Notes: a model not told the origin generated them from the sequence alone. A stretch of 64,000 bases of DNA from an uncultured Formosa sp. (GCF_947500765.1 NZ_CANMTH010000006.1:124001-188000), one strand, 5' to 3'; positions 27,959 through 36,450 are shown, counted from the stretch's first letter. A program made the numbers and translations.

Positions 27959-28179
27959 ATATAATTTTAATAAAAAAACTCAAAACCCACATACCAACCT
28001 AAACATCAATTAATTAACACTAAACACGCGTAAAAAAAGCGAATACAATTCAAACGTTTTCAAATTAGTTTTAAAAATTATGTTATTTTTTTTGTTAAAA
28101 TTAATATAAAATACGTAATTTAGATTAAGCTAATCATATTGATTATTAACGTTTAATTATTCTAATTATATTTTTAATT

Positions 28180-28701
28180 ATGAAAAAACTTTTTTTGTTC
28201 GCTTTTTCTCTAGCTTTAATGTTTTCATGTAAAGAACCTGTAAAACAGTATACAAAATCATCTCCTGAAATTGAAACTATTAAAACGTTACATCAATATT
28301 TTCAAGAAGGTAATTATGAAGCTTTAAAGGACTTATATGTTGAAGGTGCTGAGATTTTCGAAAATTCTTTTGAATCTAAATCTATTGAAGATGTTGTTAA
28401 AGAAGGAAAAGAAGGTCGTGTATATTTAGCAGACTATACATTTAAAGAAGGCATTAAATGTGAAATGATTATAAATGATGAAGGCGAAAAATGGGTTAAT
28501 AGTTGGGCACACTGGCAAGGCACTTTAAAAGGAAGTGATAAAGAAATTCATGTGCCAATTATTTCTAGATTTTTATTTAAAGACGGAAAAATTGTAAAAG
28601 AATACAGCTTTTGGGATAATTTACCTAGCTATAGTGCTTTTGAAGAATTAGCCTCAGAAAAATTAGACAACTTAGAAGAAGCGTTAGAAGAAGACAAATA
28701 A
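28180..28701 (+). CDS. Lipoprotein with NTF2/SnoaL-like domain
   Basis: A 173-residue envelope protein. The signal peptide MKKLFLFAFSLALMFSC ends at the lipidated Cys17. The mature part looks like an NTF2-like fold: a helix pair (IETIKTLHQYFQEGNYEALKDLY), then AEIFENS and repeated beta-strands with a tryptophan-rich patch (GEKWVNSWAHWQG) and FLFKDGKIVKEYSFWD. NTF2-like domains bind small hydrophobic ligands or act as enzymes; which one applies here is unclear. The gene stands alone. Confidence 0.8.
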   Translation: MKKLFLFAFSLALMFSCKEPVKQYTKSSPEIETIKTLHQYFQEGNYEALKDLYVEGAEIFENSFESKSIEDVVKEGKEGRVYLADYTFKEGIKCEMIINDEGEKWVNSWAHWQGTLKGSDKEIHVPIISRFLFKDGKIVKEYSFWDNLPSYSAFEELASEKLDNLEEALEEDK

Positions 28702-28752
28702 TAAAACACCAACCGTTATTTTTTTATAACCAAACCAACCATAATGAAAACA

Positions 28753-28783
28753 AAGCCCTTTTTTATAAACTAAAAAAGGGCTT
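28753..28783. terminator. Terminator between the 28180 lipoprotein gene and rnpB
   Basis: AAGCCCTTTTTT (28753-28764) and AAAAAAGGGCTT (28772-28783) form a perfect 12-bp stem. On the minus strand it lies 10 bases after the probable RNase P RNA 3' end and gives a T-rich tail; it may also end the lipoprotein transcript. Confidence 0.85.
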
Positions 28784-28792
28784 GTTTATTTT

Positions 28793-29104
28793 AAGTAAAT
28801 CTATAAGCCGAATCCTGTACTTTTTCTAAAAAGAAAAAGCCCTTATCATTTATCTTAATGTATTATTACTAATACACTTTAGCTGCCCACCCTCCAACAA
28901 TTGGACGTGCCGCCCTCAAACGTTGGTATACATGGCATTGCACCACATAGAGTTTACCTGGTTTCACTACAGCATTACCTGTACATACTTTCTGTTGCAC
29001 TTTTCCTAATCTCACGACTGGTGGCCATTAACCACTATGTTGCACTACGGTGTCCGGACTTTCCTCCACTCTATAAATAGAATAGCGATAAGGCGAATTA
29101 CTTG
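28793..29104 (-). ncRNA. rnpB: RNase P RNA (class A)
   Basis: The catalytic RNA of RNase P, which trims the 5' ends of pre-tRNAs. The minus strand carries the 5' signature GAGGAAAGTCCGGACACC and, near the 3' end, ACAGGATTCGGCTTAT. The two ends pair as helix P1 (AAGTAATT near 29103 with ATTTACTT near 28795, one mismatch). The core with AGGGCGGCACGTCC... and GGTGGGCAGC is visible between. The boundaries are inferred from P1 and from the promoter box at 29109-29116, and should be accurate to a few bases. About 312 nt. Confidence 0.95.
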
Positions 29105-29108
29105 TGTA

Positions 29109-29116
29109 CAAAAATA
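29109..29116 (-). promoter_or_regulatory. -7 promoter box of rnpB
   Basis: TATTTTTG on the minus strand (29116-29109) fits TAnnTTTG. It predicts a transcript start near 29103-29104, exactly where helix P1 of RNase P RNA begins. The two independent lines agree. Confidence 0.65.
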
Positions 29117-29226
29117 CAATAAATACCATTGTATACTATAAAACTTACTCTTATTAAATTTCAGAAAATTGTTAATAACTCATGTTAATTTTAACAGCCA
29201 TGCCTTTAAAATATAGCTCGAATTTT

Positions 29227-29234
29227 TAACTTTG
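29227..29234 (+). promoter_or_regulatory. -7 promoter box of dnaX
   Basis: TAACTTTG fits TAnnTTTG and lies 18 bases before the dnaX ATG, so the leader would be very short. No clear -33 box. Confidence 0.45.
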
Positions 29235-29251
29235 TTGTTCTAAGTATTTCT

Positions 29252-30997
29252 ATGGAACATTTTATAGTATCGGCTCGTAAATATAGACCTCAAACATTTA
29301 AAGATGTAGTTGGGCAACAAGCCATTACTAATACTTTATTGAATGCTATAGAAAATAATCACTTAGCACAAGCACTTCTATTTACAGGTCCTCGTGGTGT
29401 TGGTAAAACAAGTTGCGCACGTATACTTGCTAAAATGATTAATAGTAAGGAAAGTGATAATCTAGATGAAGATTTTGCTTTTAATGTGTTTGAACTTGAT
29501 GCTGCTTCTAATAACTCTGTAGACGATATTAGAAATTTAACCGATCAAGTTAGAATTCCACCACAAATAGGTCAATATAAAGTTTATATTATTGACGAGG
29601 TCCACATGTTATCTCAAGCAGCTTTTAATGCTTTTTTAAAAACTTTAGAAGAGCCACCAAAGCACTGTATATTTATTTTAGCAACTACAGAGAAACATAA
29701 AATCATTCCTACCATCTTATCTAGATGTCAGATTTTCGATTTTAAACGTATTACAGTAAAAGACGCTAAAAATTATTTAAAATATATTGCTGAAGAACAA
29801 GGAATCACCGCAGAAGATGATGCATTACATATTATCGCTCAAAAAGCAGATGGAGCTATGCGTGATGCACTTTCAATTTTTGATCGTGTAGTTAGTTTTT
29901 CTGGAAAAAATTTAACAAGACAAGCCGTAACCGAAAATTTAAATGTTCTTGATTACGAAACCTTCTTTACGAGTACTGATTTTATTTTAGATAATAATAT
30001 TCCACAATTATTATTACAACTTAATACAACTTTATCTAAAGGATTTGATGGTCAGCACTATATTGCTGGCTTAGCATCTCATTTTAGAGATTTACTTGTT
30101 TGTAAAACACCACAAACCGTAGAACTCTTAGAAGTAGGAGAAGAAACGAAACAAAAATATCTGGAACAGGCTAACAAATCGCCTCAAGCTTTTTTACTAA
30201 AAGGTATAGAACTTGCCAACGACTGCGATCTCAAGTATAAGACCAGTAAAAACCAACGACTCTTAGTCGAACTTTGCCTCATGCAGCTTGCCTCTATCAC
30301 TTTTGATGGAGAAAAAAAAAATAGCAAACGGTTCATAATTCCGCCATCTTATTTCAGAGCCAAAGGCATAACCCCTATTCCTGTAAATAAACCAGTTGCT
30401 GTTAACACTAATAATCAAGCTGTTAATGAAACACCTATAAAAGTTGCTTCAAAACCAACTCCTGTCGCAAAAAAAACAGTGACATCTGAATTTTCAGATC
30501 CAACGATTCCAAAAATTGTATTATCCAAGGACAACAAACGTACTTCTGGATTATCCTTAAGAAGTATTCGTGCTAAAAAAGAGCATGAAATTAAACAAAA
30601 CGAAGTTGTTTATGATGAAGTCAATTTGCCTACAGATAACTTTACAGAGGAAGACATGCAAACCGCATGGAAAGATTTTGTAAGTGTTCTTGAGGTAGAG
30701 GGTAAACACAATTTAGCTTCAATTTTATCTATAGACACACCTAAACTAAAAGAAAAAACAACTATAAGTGTAGTATTTCCTAATGAAACGAATAAAGTTG
30801 AAGTTGAAAGAAGTCAGTTTCATTTAATGAGTTTTATACGGAAACGTTTAAATAATTTTGATGTGACTTTAGACATTAAAATTAATGAAGAAAAAGAAAA
30901 GCAGTACGCTTATACACCTCGCGAAAAATTTGAAAAAATGTGCGATAAAAATCCTAGCTTAGAACTTTTAAGAAAAACTTTCGATCTAGATGTTTAA
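29252..30997 (+). CDS. dnaX: DNA polymerase III subunit gamma/tau DnaX
   Basis: The ATPase of the clamp loader, 581 residues. Walker A GPRGVGKT at 46-53, Walker B IIDEVHML and sensor 1 LATTEKHKIIPTILSRCQ. The zinc module that normally follows Walker A (four Cys) is gone: residues 61-78 contain no cysteine and the loop is shortened before ELDAASN. The C-terminal tau-like region after about 370 is Pro/Lys/Thr-rich, then a folded end from about 470. No frameshift heptamer like the E. coli A-rich site is evident. It overlaps the next gene by 8 bases. Confidence 0.95.
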   Translation: MEHFIVSARKYRPQTFKDVVGQQAITNTLLNAIENNHLAQALLFTGPRGVGKTSCARILAKMINSKESDNLDEDFAFNVFELDAASNNSVDDIRNLTDQVRIPPQIGQYKVYIIDEVHMLSQAAFNAFLKTLEEPPKHCIFILATTEKHKIIPTILSRCQIFDFKRITVKDAKNYLKYIAEEQGITAEDDALHIIAQKADGAMRDALSIFDRVVSFSGKNLTRQAVTENLNVLDYETFFTSTDFILDNNIPQLLLQLNTTLSKGFDGQHYIAGLASHFRDLLVCKTPQTVELLEVGEETKQKYLEQANKSPQAFLLKGIELANDCDLKYKTSKNQRLLVELCLMQLASITFDGEKKNSKRFIIPPSYFRAKGITPIPVNKPVAVNTNNQAVNETPIKVASKPTPVAKKTVTSEFSDPTIPKIVLSKDNKRTSGLSLRSIRAKKEHEIKQNEVVYDEVNLPTDNFTEEDMQTAWKDFVSVLEVEGKHNLASILSIDTPKLKEKTTISVVFPNETNKVEVERSQFHLMSFIRKRLNNFDVTLDIKINEEKEKQYAYTPREKFEKMCDKNPSLELLRKTFDLDV

Positions 30998-31577
30998 AAT
31001 ACGTATTGAAAACAGTATTTACTTTTTAAGTTTACTAATAATTATCACATTTTCAAGTTGTGATGGTCGTGACAAATCACGCCAGGATCCAAAGCAAATA
31101 TTAACAGAAAAAGATATGCTTACATCTTTTTCTGAACGCATAAATTACGTTCCTGAAAGCTTTTCTGAAACGGTAACAGATACTATTTTACATACTGGAT
31201 ATAAAGTTCACATAAAGACGTATTCGGATATGAAATCTAATATTCTTAAATCTAAAATTAAGGATAGTTTAAATATTAAAACATTCTATAGAAATGCTAT
31301 TTCTGATGTTTCAATAGCATTTGAAAACAAAAATATTTTCGATCATACCATCTCTAAAGCTTTTATAATTAATAATATAAAAGGAACACCTGAAACACTT
31401 CAGCCATATATATTAAAAAGCATTTGGATAGACGACGATCATGTTGCTTCTAAAGATACTGTATTATTAAATATTTTATACAGAAAACCAGAAGACGCTA
31501 AGGAAAACAAATCTTTTTTACTTACAATTTCTAAAACTGGAGATTATAAAATTACTGAAACAACAACTAAAATTTAA
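30990..31577 (+). CDS. Lipoprotein of unknown function
   Basis: A 195-residue protein with a signal peptide ending SSC (Cys24), then a charged linker (DGRDKSRQDPKQ). The mature domain alternates beta-strands and short helices and has no cysteines. Its start overlaps the end of dnaX by 8 bases and miaE begins 5 bp after its stop, so the three may be co-expressed. I do not recognise the family. Confidence 0.72.
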   Translation: MFKIRIENSIYFLSLLIIITFSSCDGRDKSRQDPKQILTEKDMLTSFSERINYVPESFSETVTDTILHTGYKVHIKTYSDMKSNILKSKIKDSLNIKTFYRNAISDVSIAFENKNIFDHTISKAFIINNIKGTPETLQPYILKSIWIDDDHVASKDTVLLNILYRKPEDAKENKSFLLTISKTGDYKITETTTKI

Positions 31578-31582
31578 AGAGT

Positions 31583-32164
31583 ATGTTAGGCTTAAAATTA
31601 CCAACAGACCCTAGATGGGTAAATATTGTAGAAAAAAACGTTGAAGACATTTTAACCGATCATGCTTATTGCGAACAAAAAGCAACAAGCACAGCGATCT
31701 CATTAATTGTTAGTTTTCCAGAATATACCGAGTTAGTTCAAGAAATGGTAGCTTTAGTGAAAGAAGAAATTAGTCATTTTAAAATGGTTCACGACAAAAT
31801 ACTAGAAAATGGTTGGGTTTTAGGTCGTGATAGAAAAGATGAATATGTACTTAAACTTATTACATTTTTCCCTAAAGGCGGAAGTAGAACAACTCAATTA
31901 GTACACCGTTTATTGTATGCCGCTTTAATCGAAGCTAGAAGCTGTGAACGTTTTAGATTATTATCTGAAGAATTAAAAGATAAAGAATTAGCCGAGTTTT
32001 ATAGAAACTTAATGGTTAGTGAAGCCAACCATTACACCATGTTTCTAGGTTTTGCACGACAATACGGAAATAAAGATGAAGTGAATGAAAAATGGCAAAA
32101 CCTTTTAGAATTTGAAGCTAAAATTATGGCCGATTTAAGTAAAAGAGAAACAATTCATGGATAA
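31583..32164 (+). CDS. miaE: tRNA 2-methylthio-N6-isopentenyladenosine hydroxylase MiaE
   Basis: A non-haem diiron enzyme that hydroxylates ms2i6A37 in tRNA, oxygen-dependent. The 193-residue protein is helical, with diiron ligands in ILTDHAYCEQKA, the ExxH pair EEISHF, ALIEARSCERF and the second ExxH in SEANHYTMF. Length is in the family range. It follows the lipoprotein gene by 5 bp and ends at a strong palindromic terminator. Confidence 0.92.
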   Translation: MLGLKLPTDPRWVNIVEKNVEDILTDHAYCEQKATSTAISLIVSFPEYTELVQEMVALVKEEISHFKMVHDKILENGWVLGRDRKDEYVLKLITFFPKGGSRTTQLVHRLLYAALIEARSCERFRLLSEELKDKELAEFYRNLMVSEANHYTMFLGFARQYGNKDEVNEKWQNLLEFEAKIMADLSKRETIHG

Positions 32165-32176
32165 TTAAAAACATTT

Positions 32177-32215
32177 AAAAGTCCCCCTAAAAACTAGTTT
32201 TTAGGGGGACTTTTT
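32177..32215. terminator. Bidirectional terminator, 19-bp perfect arms
   Basis: A near-continuous palindrome with arms AAAAGTCCCCCTAAAAACT / AGTTTTTAGGGGGACTTTTT between converging miaE and the cysteine desulfurase gene. The palindrome centre is ACTAGT. Confidence 0.92.
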
Positions 32216-32217
32216 AT

Positions 32218-33366
32218 TTATTTCTTAGCAAATTCCTTTAAAACTTCAATGACATAATCGACTTCTTCTTTTGTATTATAATGAGAAAACGAAAATCTGA
32301 TAGATGGTTTTTTAAAATCGTCTGTATTCAAAATTTCTGCCAAAACATGCGAGCCTTTCTGGCTTCCACTTTGGCAAGCACTTCCTCGAGAACATGCTAT
32401 TCCTTTTAAATCTAATTGAAACAAAAGCAATTGTGTTTTATTGGCTTCAAAAGGAAAACACACATTTAATATCGTGTATGCGCTATCTTCTATATTTGAC
32501 GAATCTGCATTAAAAGTCACTTCAGGAAAAGCTTTTTTAAGCTCTGAACTAAAATATGTTTTTAAAACTATAATTTCTCTGCGCTCAGATTCTAGATTTT
32601 GATATGCTAATTTAAAAGCCGTTTCGAGTCCAACAATATTGTGCACAGATTCTGTCCCAGCTCTTAAACCACGCTCCTGCTCGCCTCCATGGATGGTTGC
32701 ATGAATTCCAGAATGTTTTCTAATAAAAGCAAATCCAACACCTTTTGGCCCATGAAATTTATGAGCACTACATGCTATAAAATCTATAGGAATATCTTGT
32801 AAATCTAATTTATAATGTCCAATAGATTGTACGGTATCACTATGAAAAAGTGTATCGTTAGATTTACAGAGTTTGGCTACACGTTTAAGATCTAAAATGG
32901 ATCCTATTTCGTTATTTACATGCATTAAACTTACAAGCGTTTTTTCTTCAGATTGACTTAGTAAAGTCTCTAAATCTTCAAAATTAACATTTCCTTTAAC
33001 ATTTAAAGGGACATAATTCACTTCAATTTTATAGTTTTTAACTAAAAAATCTATTGTATGTAATACAGCATGATGCTCTATTTTAGACGTAATAATCCGT
33101 GTGATTCCTAAATCTCTTACAGCACTTAAAAGAACTAAGTTATCGGCTTCAGTGCCGCCAGAAGTAAAGAAAATTTCGGCAGCAGTTACATTTAATTCCT
33201 TGGCTATAGTCTTTCTAGCTGTTTCAACAACGGTTTTAGATGCTCGTCCAAAACTGTGCGAAGAAGACGGGTTTCCATAAATTTCAGTCATTACATCTGT
33301 CATTTTCACAATAACATCTTCTCTAATTTTAGAAGTTGCAGCACTATCAAAATATACCTTTTTCAT
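32218..33366 (-). CDS. Cysteine desulfurase (NifS/IscS family)
   Basis: A PLP enzyme of 382 residues that removes sulfur from cysteine as a persulfide, for Fe-S clusters or thionucleosides. Marks: YFDSAATSKIRED at the N-terminus, HVNNEIGSI, the PLP lysine in ACSAHKFHGPKGVGF, and the active-site Cys on a loop in GIACSRGSACQSGSQKG. The long flexible loop is of the IscS/NifS type rather than SufS. No iscU or other cluster gene is adjacent, so the acceptor is unknown. It diverges from the calcium-repeat lipoprotein gene. Confidence 0.93.
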   Translation of the reverse strand: MKKVYFDSAATSKIREDVIVKMTDVMTEIYGNPSSSHSFGRASKTVVETARKTIAKELNVTAAEIFFTSGGTEADNLVLLSAVRDLGITRIITSKIEHHAVLHTIDFLVKNYKIEVNYVPLNVKGNVNFEDLETLLSQSEEKTLVSLMHVNNEIGSILDLKRVAKLCKSNDTLFHSDTVQSIGHYKLDLQDIPIDFIACSAHKFHGPKGVGFAFIRKHSGIHATIHGGEQERGLRAGTESVHNIVGLETAFKLAYQNLESERREIIVLKTYFSSELKKAFPEVTFNADSSNIEDSAYTILNVCFPFEANKTQLLLFQLDLKGIACSRGSACQSGSQKGSHVLAEILNTDDFKKPSIRFSFSHYNTKEEVDYVIEVLKEFAKK

Positions 33367-33453
33367 ATCGCAAATTTACTTCAATTAAAATTATTTTCAA
33401 TAAGTCTATTTATAATTTATCAAATCATTATTTTTGTCTCTAAACTAATTTCT

Positions 33454-34374
33454 ATGCGTAAGTTATCGTTTATTCTCTGCTTAAGTTTATTCTCTGTATT
33501 GTCTTGTGACGATGGTGATGTTATTACTGCCGAATTTGATTTTGACAGTACATATGAAACCTGTGGTGAATTAGTATTTTTTAATACTAAAGATGATCCA
33601 TATGAATCTTTATCCTTACAGATTACAGATCCAGAACTTACCTTAGCAGATCTTTTAGAAGTAGAAGACGACAATACCCTTATAACGACTATAGATATTA
33701 GTTCTTCAAATCCGTTTAACTATCGTGCATATGATGCAGATGCTTCAGATTATTTCTGTAACGATGTGCCATCTTCCGATGTTACAATAATAACCGATTT
33801 AGAGAGTACTTCTGGAGAGGCTACGATTACAACTATTTTAACTGAAGACGATAACGATGGTATTCCTGCTGATGTTGAAGATGAAAATTTAGATGGTGAT
33901 GATGATCCGAGTACAAACCCTACAGACACCGATGGAGACGGTATTCCAGATTATTTAGATGATGATGATGATGGTGATAATATTAAAACCAGTAGTGAAT
34001 CTCCTAACTATGATGAAGATGATGGTGATTTTGTAGACTCTTTAGATACTGACGGCGATGGAATTCCTGATTATTTAGATCCGGACGATGATGGCGATGG
34101 CGTTTTAACACGAGATGAAGAAAACAAAACACAAGACCAAAACCCTGCTAACGATATAACATTTAGCAGTGTAGGTGCAGATTATTTAAATCCAGATGTT
34201 GCAACCACTGTTTCTGCAACAGCCTATAGACAACACACCATACAGCAATCTTATGAGGTAACAACGGTACTTACCAATATTCAATTACCTGGTGTGAGTC
34301 AGGATGTGTTTTATTTAGGGACTTTAGATGATGATGATACAGAAACTGAACGTTACGTAACACCAGATTTTTAA
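33454..34374 (+). CDS. Lipoprotein with thrombospondin type 3-like calcium-binding repeats
   Basis: A 306-residue protein with signal peptide MRKLSFILCLSLFSVLSC and lipid anchor at Cys18. After a beta-rich N-terminal domain of about 110 residues come acidic repeats of the DxDGDGIPDYLDxDDDGD kind, at least three copies between about residues 125 and 225, then a C-terminal domain. These repeats bind calcium and make stiff linkers, common in surface proteins of flavobacteria. The in-frame ATG at 33256 lies inside the divergent cysteine desulfurase gene and is rejected. The stop overlaps the end of the converging bcp gene by 4 bases. Confidence 0.85.
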   Translation: MRKLSFILCLSLFSVLSCDDGDVITAEFDFDSTYETCGELVFFNTKDDPYESLSLQITDPELTLADLLEVEDDNTLITTIDISSSNPFNYRAYDADASDYFCNDVPSSDVTIITDLESTSGEATITTILTEDDNDGIPADVEDENLDGDDDPSTNPTDTDGDGIPDYLDDDDDGDNIKTSSESPNYDEDDGDFVDSLDTDGDGIPDYLDPDDDGDGVLTRDEENKTQDQNPANDITFSSVGADYLNPDVATTVSATAYRQHTIQQSYEVTTVLTNIQLPGVSQDVFYLGTLDDDDTETERYVTPDF

Positions 34375-34823
34375 TCTAAAATTTGGTCTGCATGTGCTTT
34401 TGTTTTTACTTTTAAGATAATATCGTCAATAATTCCGTCTTCATTAATTACAAAAGTTGTTCTGTGTATACCATCGTATTCACGTCCCATAAATTTTTTA
34501 GGTCCCCAAACACCAAAAGCATTAATAACAGTTTTATCTTCATCGGCTAATAAAGGATACTGAAATTTGTGTTTTATTTTAAAATTAGTTTGGCGTTTTT
34601 CACTATCGGCACTAACACCAAGAATTTCATAATTTAAGGCTTGAAAACGCTCAAAATTATCTCTTAAATTACAAGCTTCAACCGTACAACCTGGTGTACT
34701 TGCTTTTGGATAGAAAAAAATTACTAATTTTTTACCTTTATAATCGTTTAAAGAAATTATATTGCCATCTTGATCCTTTGCAGAAAAATCTGGAGCTTTG
34801 TCTCCTATTTTTAAAGTTGTCAT
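34371..34823 (-). CDS. bcp: Thiol peroxidase Bcp (peroxiredoxin Q)
   Basis: A thioredoxin-dependent peroxidase reducing hydrogen and organic peroxides. The 150-residue protein has the peroxidatic Cys46 and the nearby resolving Cys51 in ASTPGCTVEACNLRD, the usual atypical 2-Cys arrangement of this family. The thioredoxin fold is marked by KLVIFFYPKA and GVSADSEKRQ. Its start faces the nth start with 29 bp between them, so the promoters overlap. A TATTTTTG box is at 34847-34840 on the minus strand. Confidence 0.95.
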   Translation of the reverse strand: MTTLKIGDKAPDFSAKDQDGNIISLNDYKGKKLVIFFYPKASTPGCTVEACNLRDNFERFQALNYEILGVSADSEKRQTNFKIKHKFQYPLLADEDKTVINAFGVWGPKKFMGREYDGIHRTTFVINEDGIIDDIILKVKTKAHADQILD

Positions 34824-34852
34824 ATTTTTTAAATTTATTCAAAAATACAATA

Positions 34853-35512
34853 ATGACTAAACAAGAAAAAGTAGAGTTCGTTATAAATACATTAAAAAAT
34901 TTATATCCTGAAATTCCTATTCCTTTAGATCACAAAGATCCATATACTTTACTTATTGCTGTATTAATGTCTGCACAAAGTACAGATGTTCGTGTAAACC
35001 AAATTACTCCGCTTTTATTTGCTAAAGCAGATAACCCGTACGATATGGTAAAACTTACTGTTGAAGAAATACGAGATATTATTAGACCTGTTGGTTTATC
35101 GCCTATGAAAAGTAAAGGTATTCATGGACTATCACAGATTTTAATAGATAAACATAATGGTGAAGTTCCTAAAACATATGAAGCATTAGAAGAGTTACCT
35201 GCCGTAGGGCATAAAACAGCAGCTGTAGTTTTATCTCAGGCTTTTGGTATCCCTGCTTTTCCCGTAGACACACATATACAAAGGTTAATGTATAGATGGA
35301 ATTTAAGTAATGGAAAAAATGTAGTTCAAACCGAGAAAGATGCAAAACGTTTATTTCCTGAAGCCTTATGGAACGATTTACATTTACAAATTATTTGGTA
35401 TGGTCGCCAATATTCTCCAGCGCGTGGTTGGGATTTAGACAAAGACATTATTACAAAAGCTATTGGTCGGAAATCTGAAATCGATAAATACTATAAATCA
35501 AAAAAGTCCTGA
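34853..35512 (+). CDS. nth: Endonuclease III, variant without iron-sulfur cluster
   Basis: A DNA glycosylase/AP lyase for oxidised pyrimidines, 219 residues. The helix-hairpin-helix ELPAVGHKTA carries the catalytic Lys, and FPVDTHIQRL the catalytic Asp. The C-terminal 4Fe-4S motif of E. coli Nth (CX6CX2CX5C) is absent: the corresponding end reads QYSPARGWDLDKDI. My reading finds no cysteine anywhere in the protein. The start ATG 34853 is preferred; an in-frame upstream start lies inside bcp. Confidence 0.93.
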   Translation: MTKQEKVEFVINTLKNLYPEIPIPLDHKDPYTLLIAVLMSAQSTDVRVNQITPLLFAKADNPYDMVKLTVEEIRDIIRPVGLSPMKSKGIHGLSQILIDKHNGEVPKTYEALEELPAVGHKTAAVVLSQAFGIPAFPVDTHIQRLMYRWNLSNGKNVVQTEKDAKRLFPEALWNDLHLQIIWYGRQYSPARGWDLDKDIITKAIGRKSEIDKYYKSKKS

Positions 35513-35530
35513 TAAATTCAGGACTTTTTT
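35501..35530 (+). terminator. Intrinsic terminator overlapping the nth stop
   Basis: Stem GTCCTGA (35506-35512) / TCAGGAC (35518-35524) with T-run. The left arm includes the last codons of nth. It may also stop the minus-strand small gene ending at 35534. Confidence 0.85.
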
Positions 35531-35533
35531 GAT

Positions 35534-35674
35534 TTAATTTATGCTAATTTTAAACTTTTGCTTATTACAATCTACAACGTGTAATGATTTAGAGTAATCA
35601 AAAAGAAATTTTAAAGTTTCTTTCTTGGGATTTAAATTAATTTGACATGAAGTCTTTGAGTAAAGTTTAGCCAT
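35534..35674 (-). CDS. Small basic protein, 46 residues
   Basis: A short open frame starting MAKLYSKTSCQINLNPKKE, 46 residues, basic and soluble, with a central helix-like part (TLKFLFDYSKSLHVV) and two cysteines (10 and 37). It lies 52 bp downstream of the ECF sigma gene on the same strand, and just ahead of the nth terminator. I do not recognise a family; the regular composition and position suggest a real gene, perhaps co-transcribed with the sigma factor. Confidence 0.6.
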   Translation of the reverse strand: MAKLYSKTSCQINLNPKKETLKFLFDYSKSLHVVDCNKQKFKISIN

Positions 35675-35726
35675 CTATAATATTTTTAAATTTATATTAT
35701 AACGGACTTTTATTTACTTTATTGTA

Positions 35727-36317
35727 TTAATTAACCAAAACTATATTATGTTTTTCTATAATTTTACGCATATTTATTAGTGCATAACGCATTCTTCCTA
35801 AGGCTGTATTTATGCTAACTCCAGTTTTGTTCGAAATTTCTTTAAAACTCATATCATTATACATACGCATTAAAATCACTTCTTTCTGATCTGCTGGTAA
35901 TTCATCAATTAACCGTCTAACATCAGATTCTACTTGATCTTTTATAATTTGTTTTTCGGCATTTAAAGACGAATCGCTTAAAACAGAAAAAATACTAAAC
36001 TCACCAGAATTATCAAATTTAGGCATACGGTTATTTTTTCTGAAATGATCTATAACAAGATTATGAGCAATACGCATTACCCAAGGAATAAATTTCCCTT
36101 CTTCATTATAATTACCCATTTTAAGGGTATTTATAACTTTAATAAAAGTGTCTTGAAAAATATCTTCAGCCACATCTCTATCAAAAACTTTAGAATAAAT
36201 AAAACTGTAAATTTTCTGTTTATGCCTTATGATAAGAGTTTCTAAAGCATATTCGTTTCCTTGTATGTAATTGTTTACTAATACAGCATCAGTAATAAGT
36301 TCTTTTTGCATAATCAA
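35727..36317 (-). CDS. ECF-type RNA polymerase sigma factor
   Basis: A 196-residue sigma-70 family factor with sigma region 2 (about residues 25-92; AEDIFQDTFIKVINTLK and FIPWVMRIAHNLVIDHFRK) and region 4 (about 135-185; LPADQKEVILMRMYNDMSFKEISNKTGVSINTALGRM). ATG 36311 (MQKELI) is an alternative start. No anti-sigma gene is adjacent, unusual for the FecI type, so it may be controlled by expression. Its promoter is clear at 36418-36450, giving a long leader of about 95 bases. It diverges from uvrA. Confidence 0.9.
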   Translation of the reverse strand: MIMQKELITDAVLVNNYIQGNEYALETLIIRHKQKIYSFIYSKVFDRDVAEDIFQDTFIKVINTLKMGNYNEEGKFIPWVMRIAHNLVIDHFRKNNRMPKFDNSGEFSIFSVLSDSSLNAEKQIIKDQVESDVRRLIDELPADQKEVILMRMYNDMSFKEISNKTGVSINTALGRMRYALINMRKIIEKHNIVLVN

Positions 36318-36417
36318 TTCCTTTTAAAACAAAAGAAGGTAGATCTTCTTAATGTAGGTTAAAATGTTTAAAAGTAATTGTGCAGTATAGGCTGTATATA
36401 TTAAGAATTATTAATTT

Positions 36418-36450
36418 CAAATATATAAATATTCTTAAACAAATCACAAA
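36418..36450 (-). promoter_or_regulatory. Promoter of the ECF sigma gene
   Basis: On the minus strand TTTG (36450-36447), 21 bp, TATATTTG (36425-36418): both Bacteroidota boxes with good spacing. Start expected near 36411. Confidence 0.6.

Noticed and set aside
33256..33453. N-terminal extension of the calcium-repeat lipoprotein
   Set aside because: Would run inside the cysteine desulfurase gene and hide a perfect lipoprotein signal peptide that begins at 33454.
34694..34852. N-terminal extension of endonuclease III
   Set aside because: Lies inside bcp; Nth homology begins at 34853.
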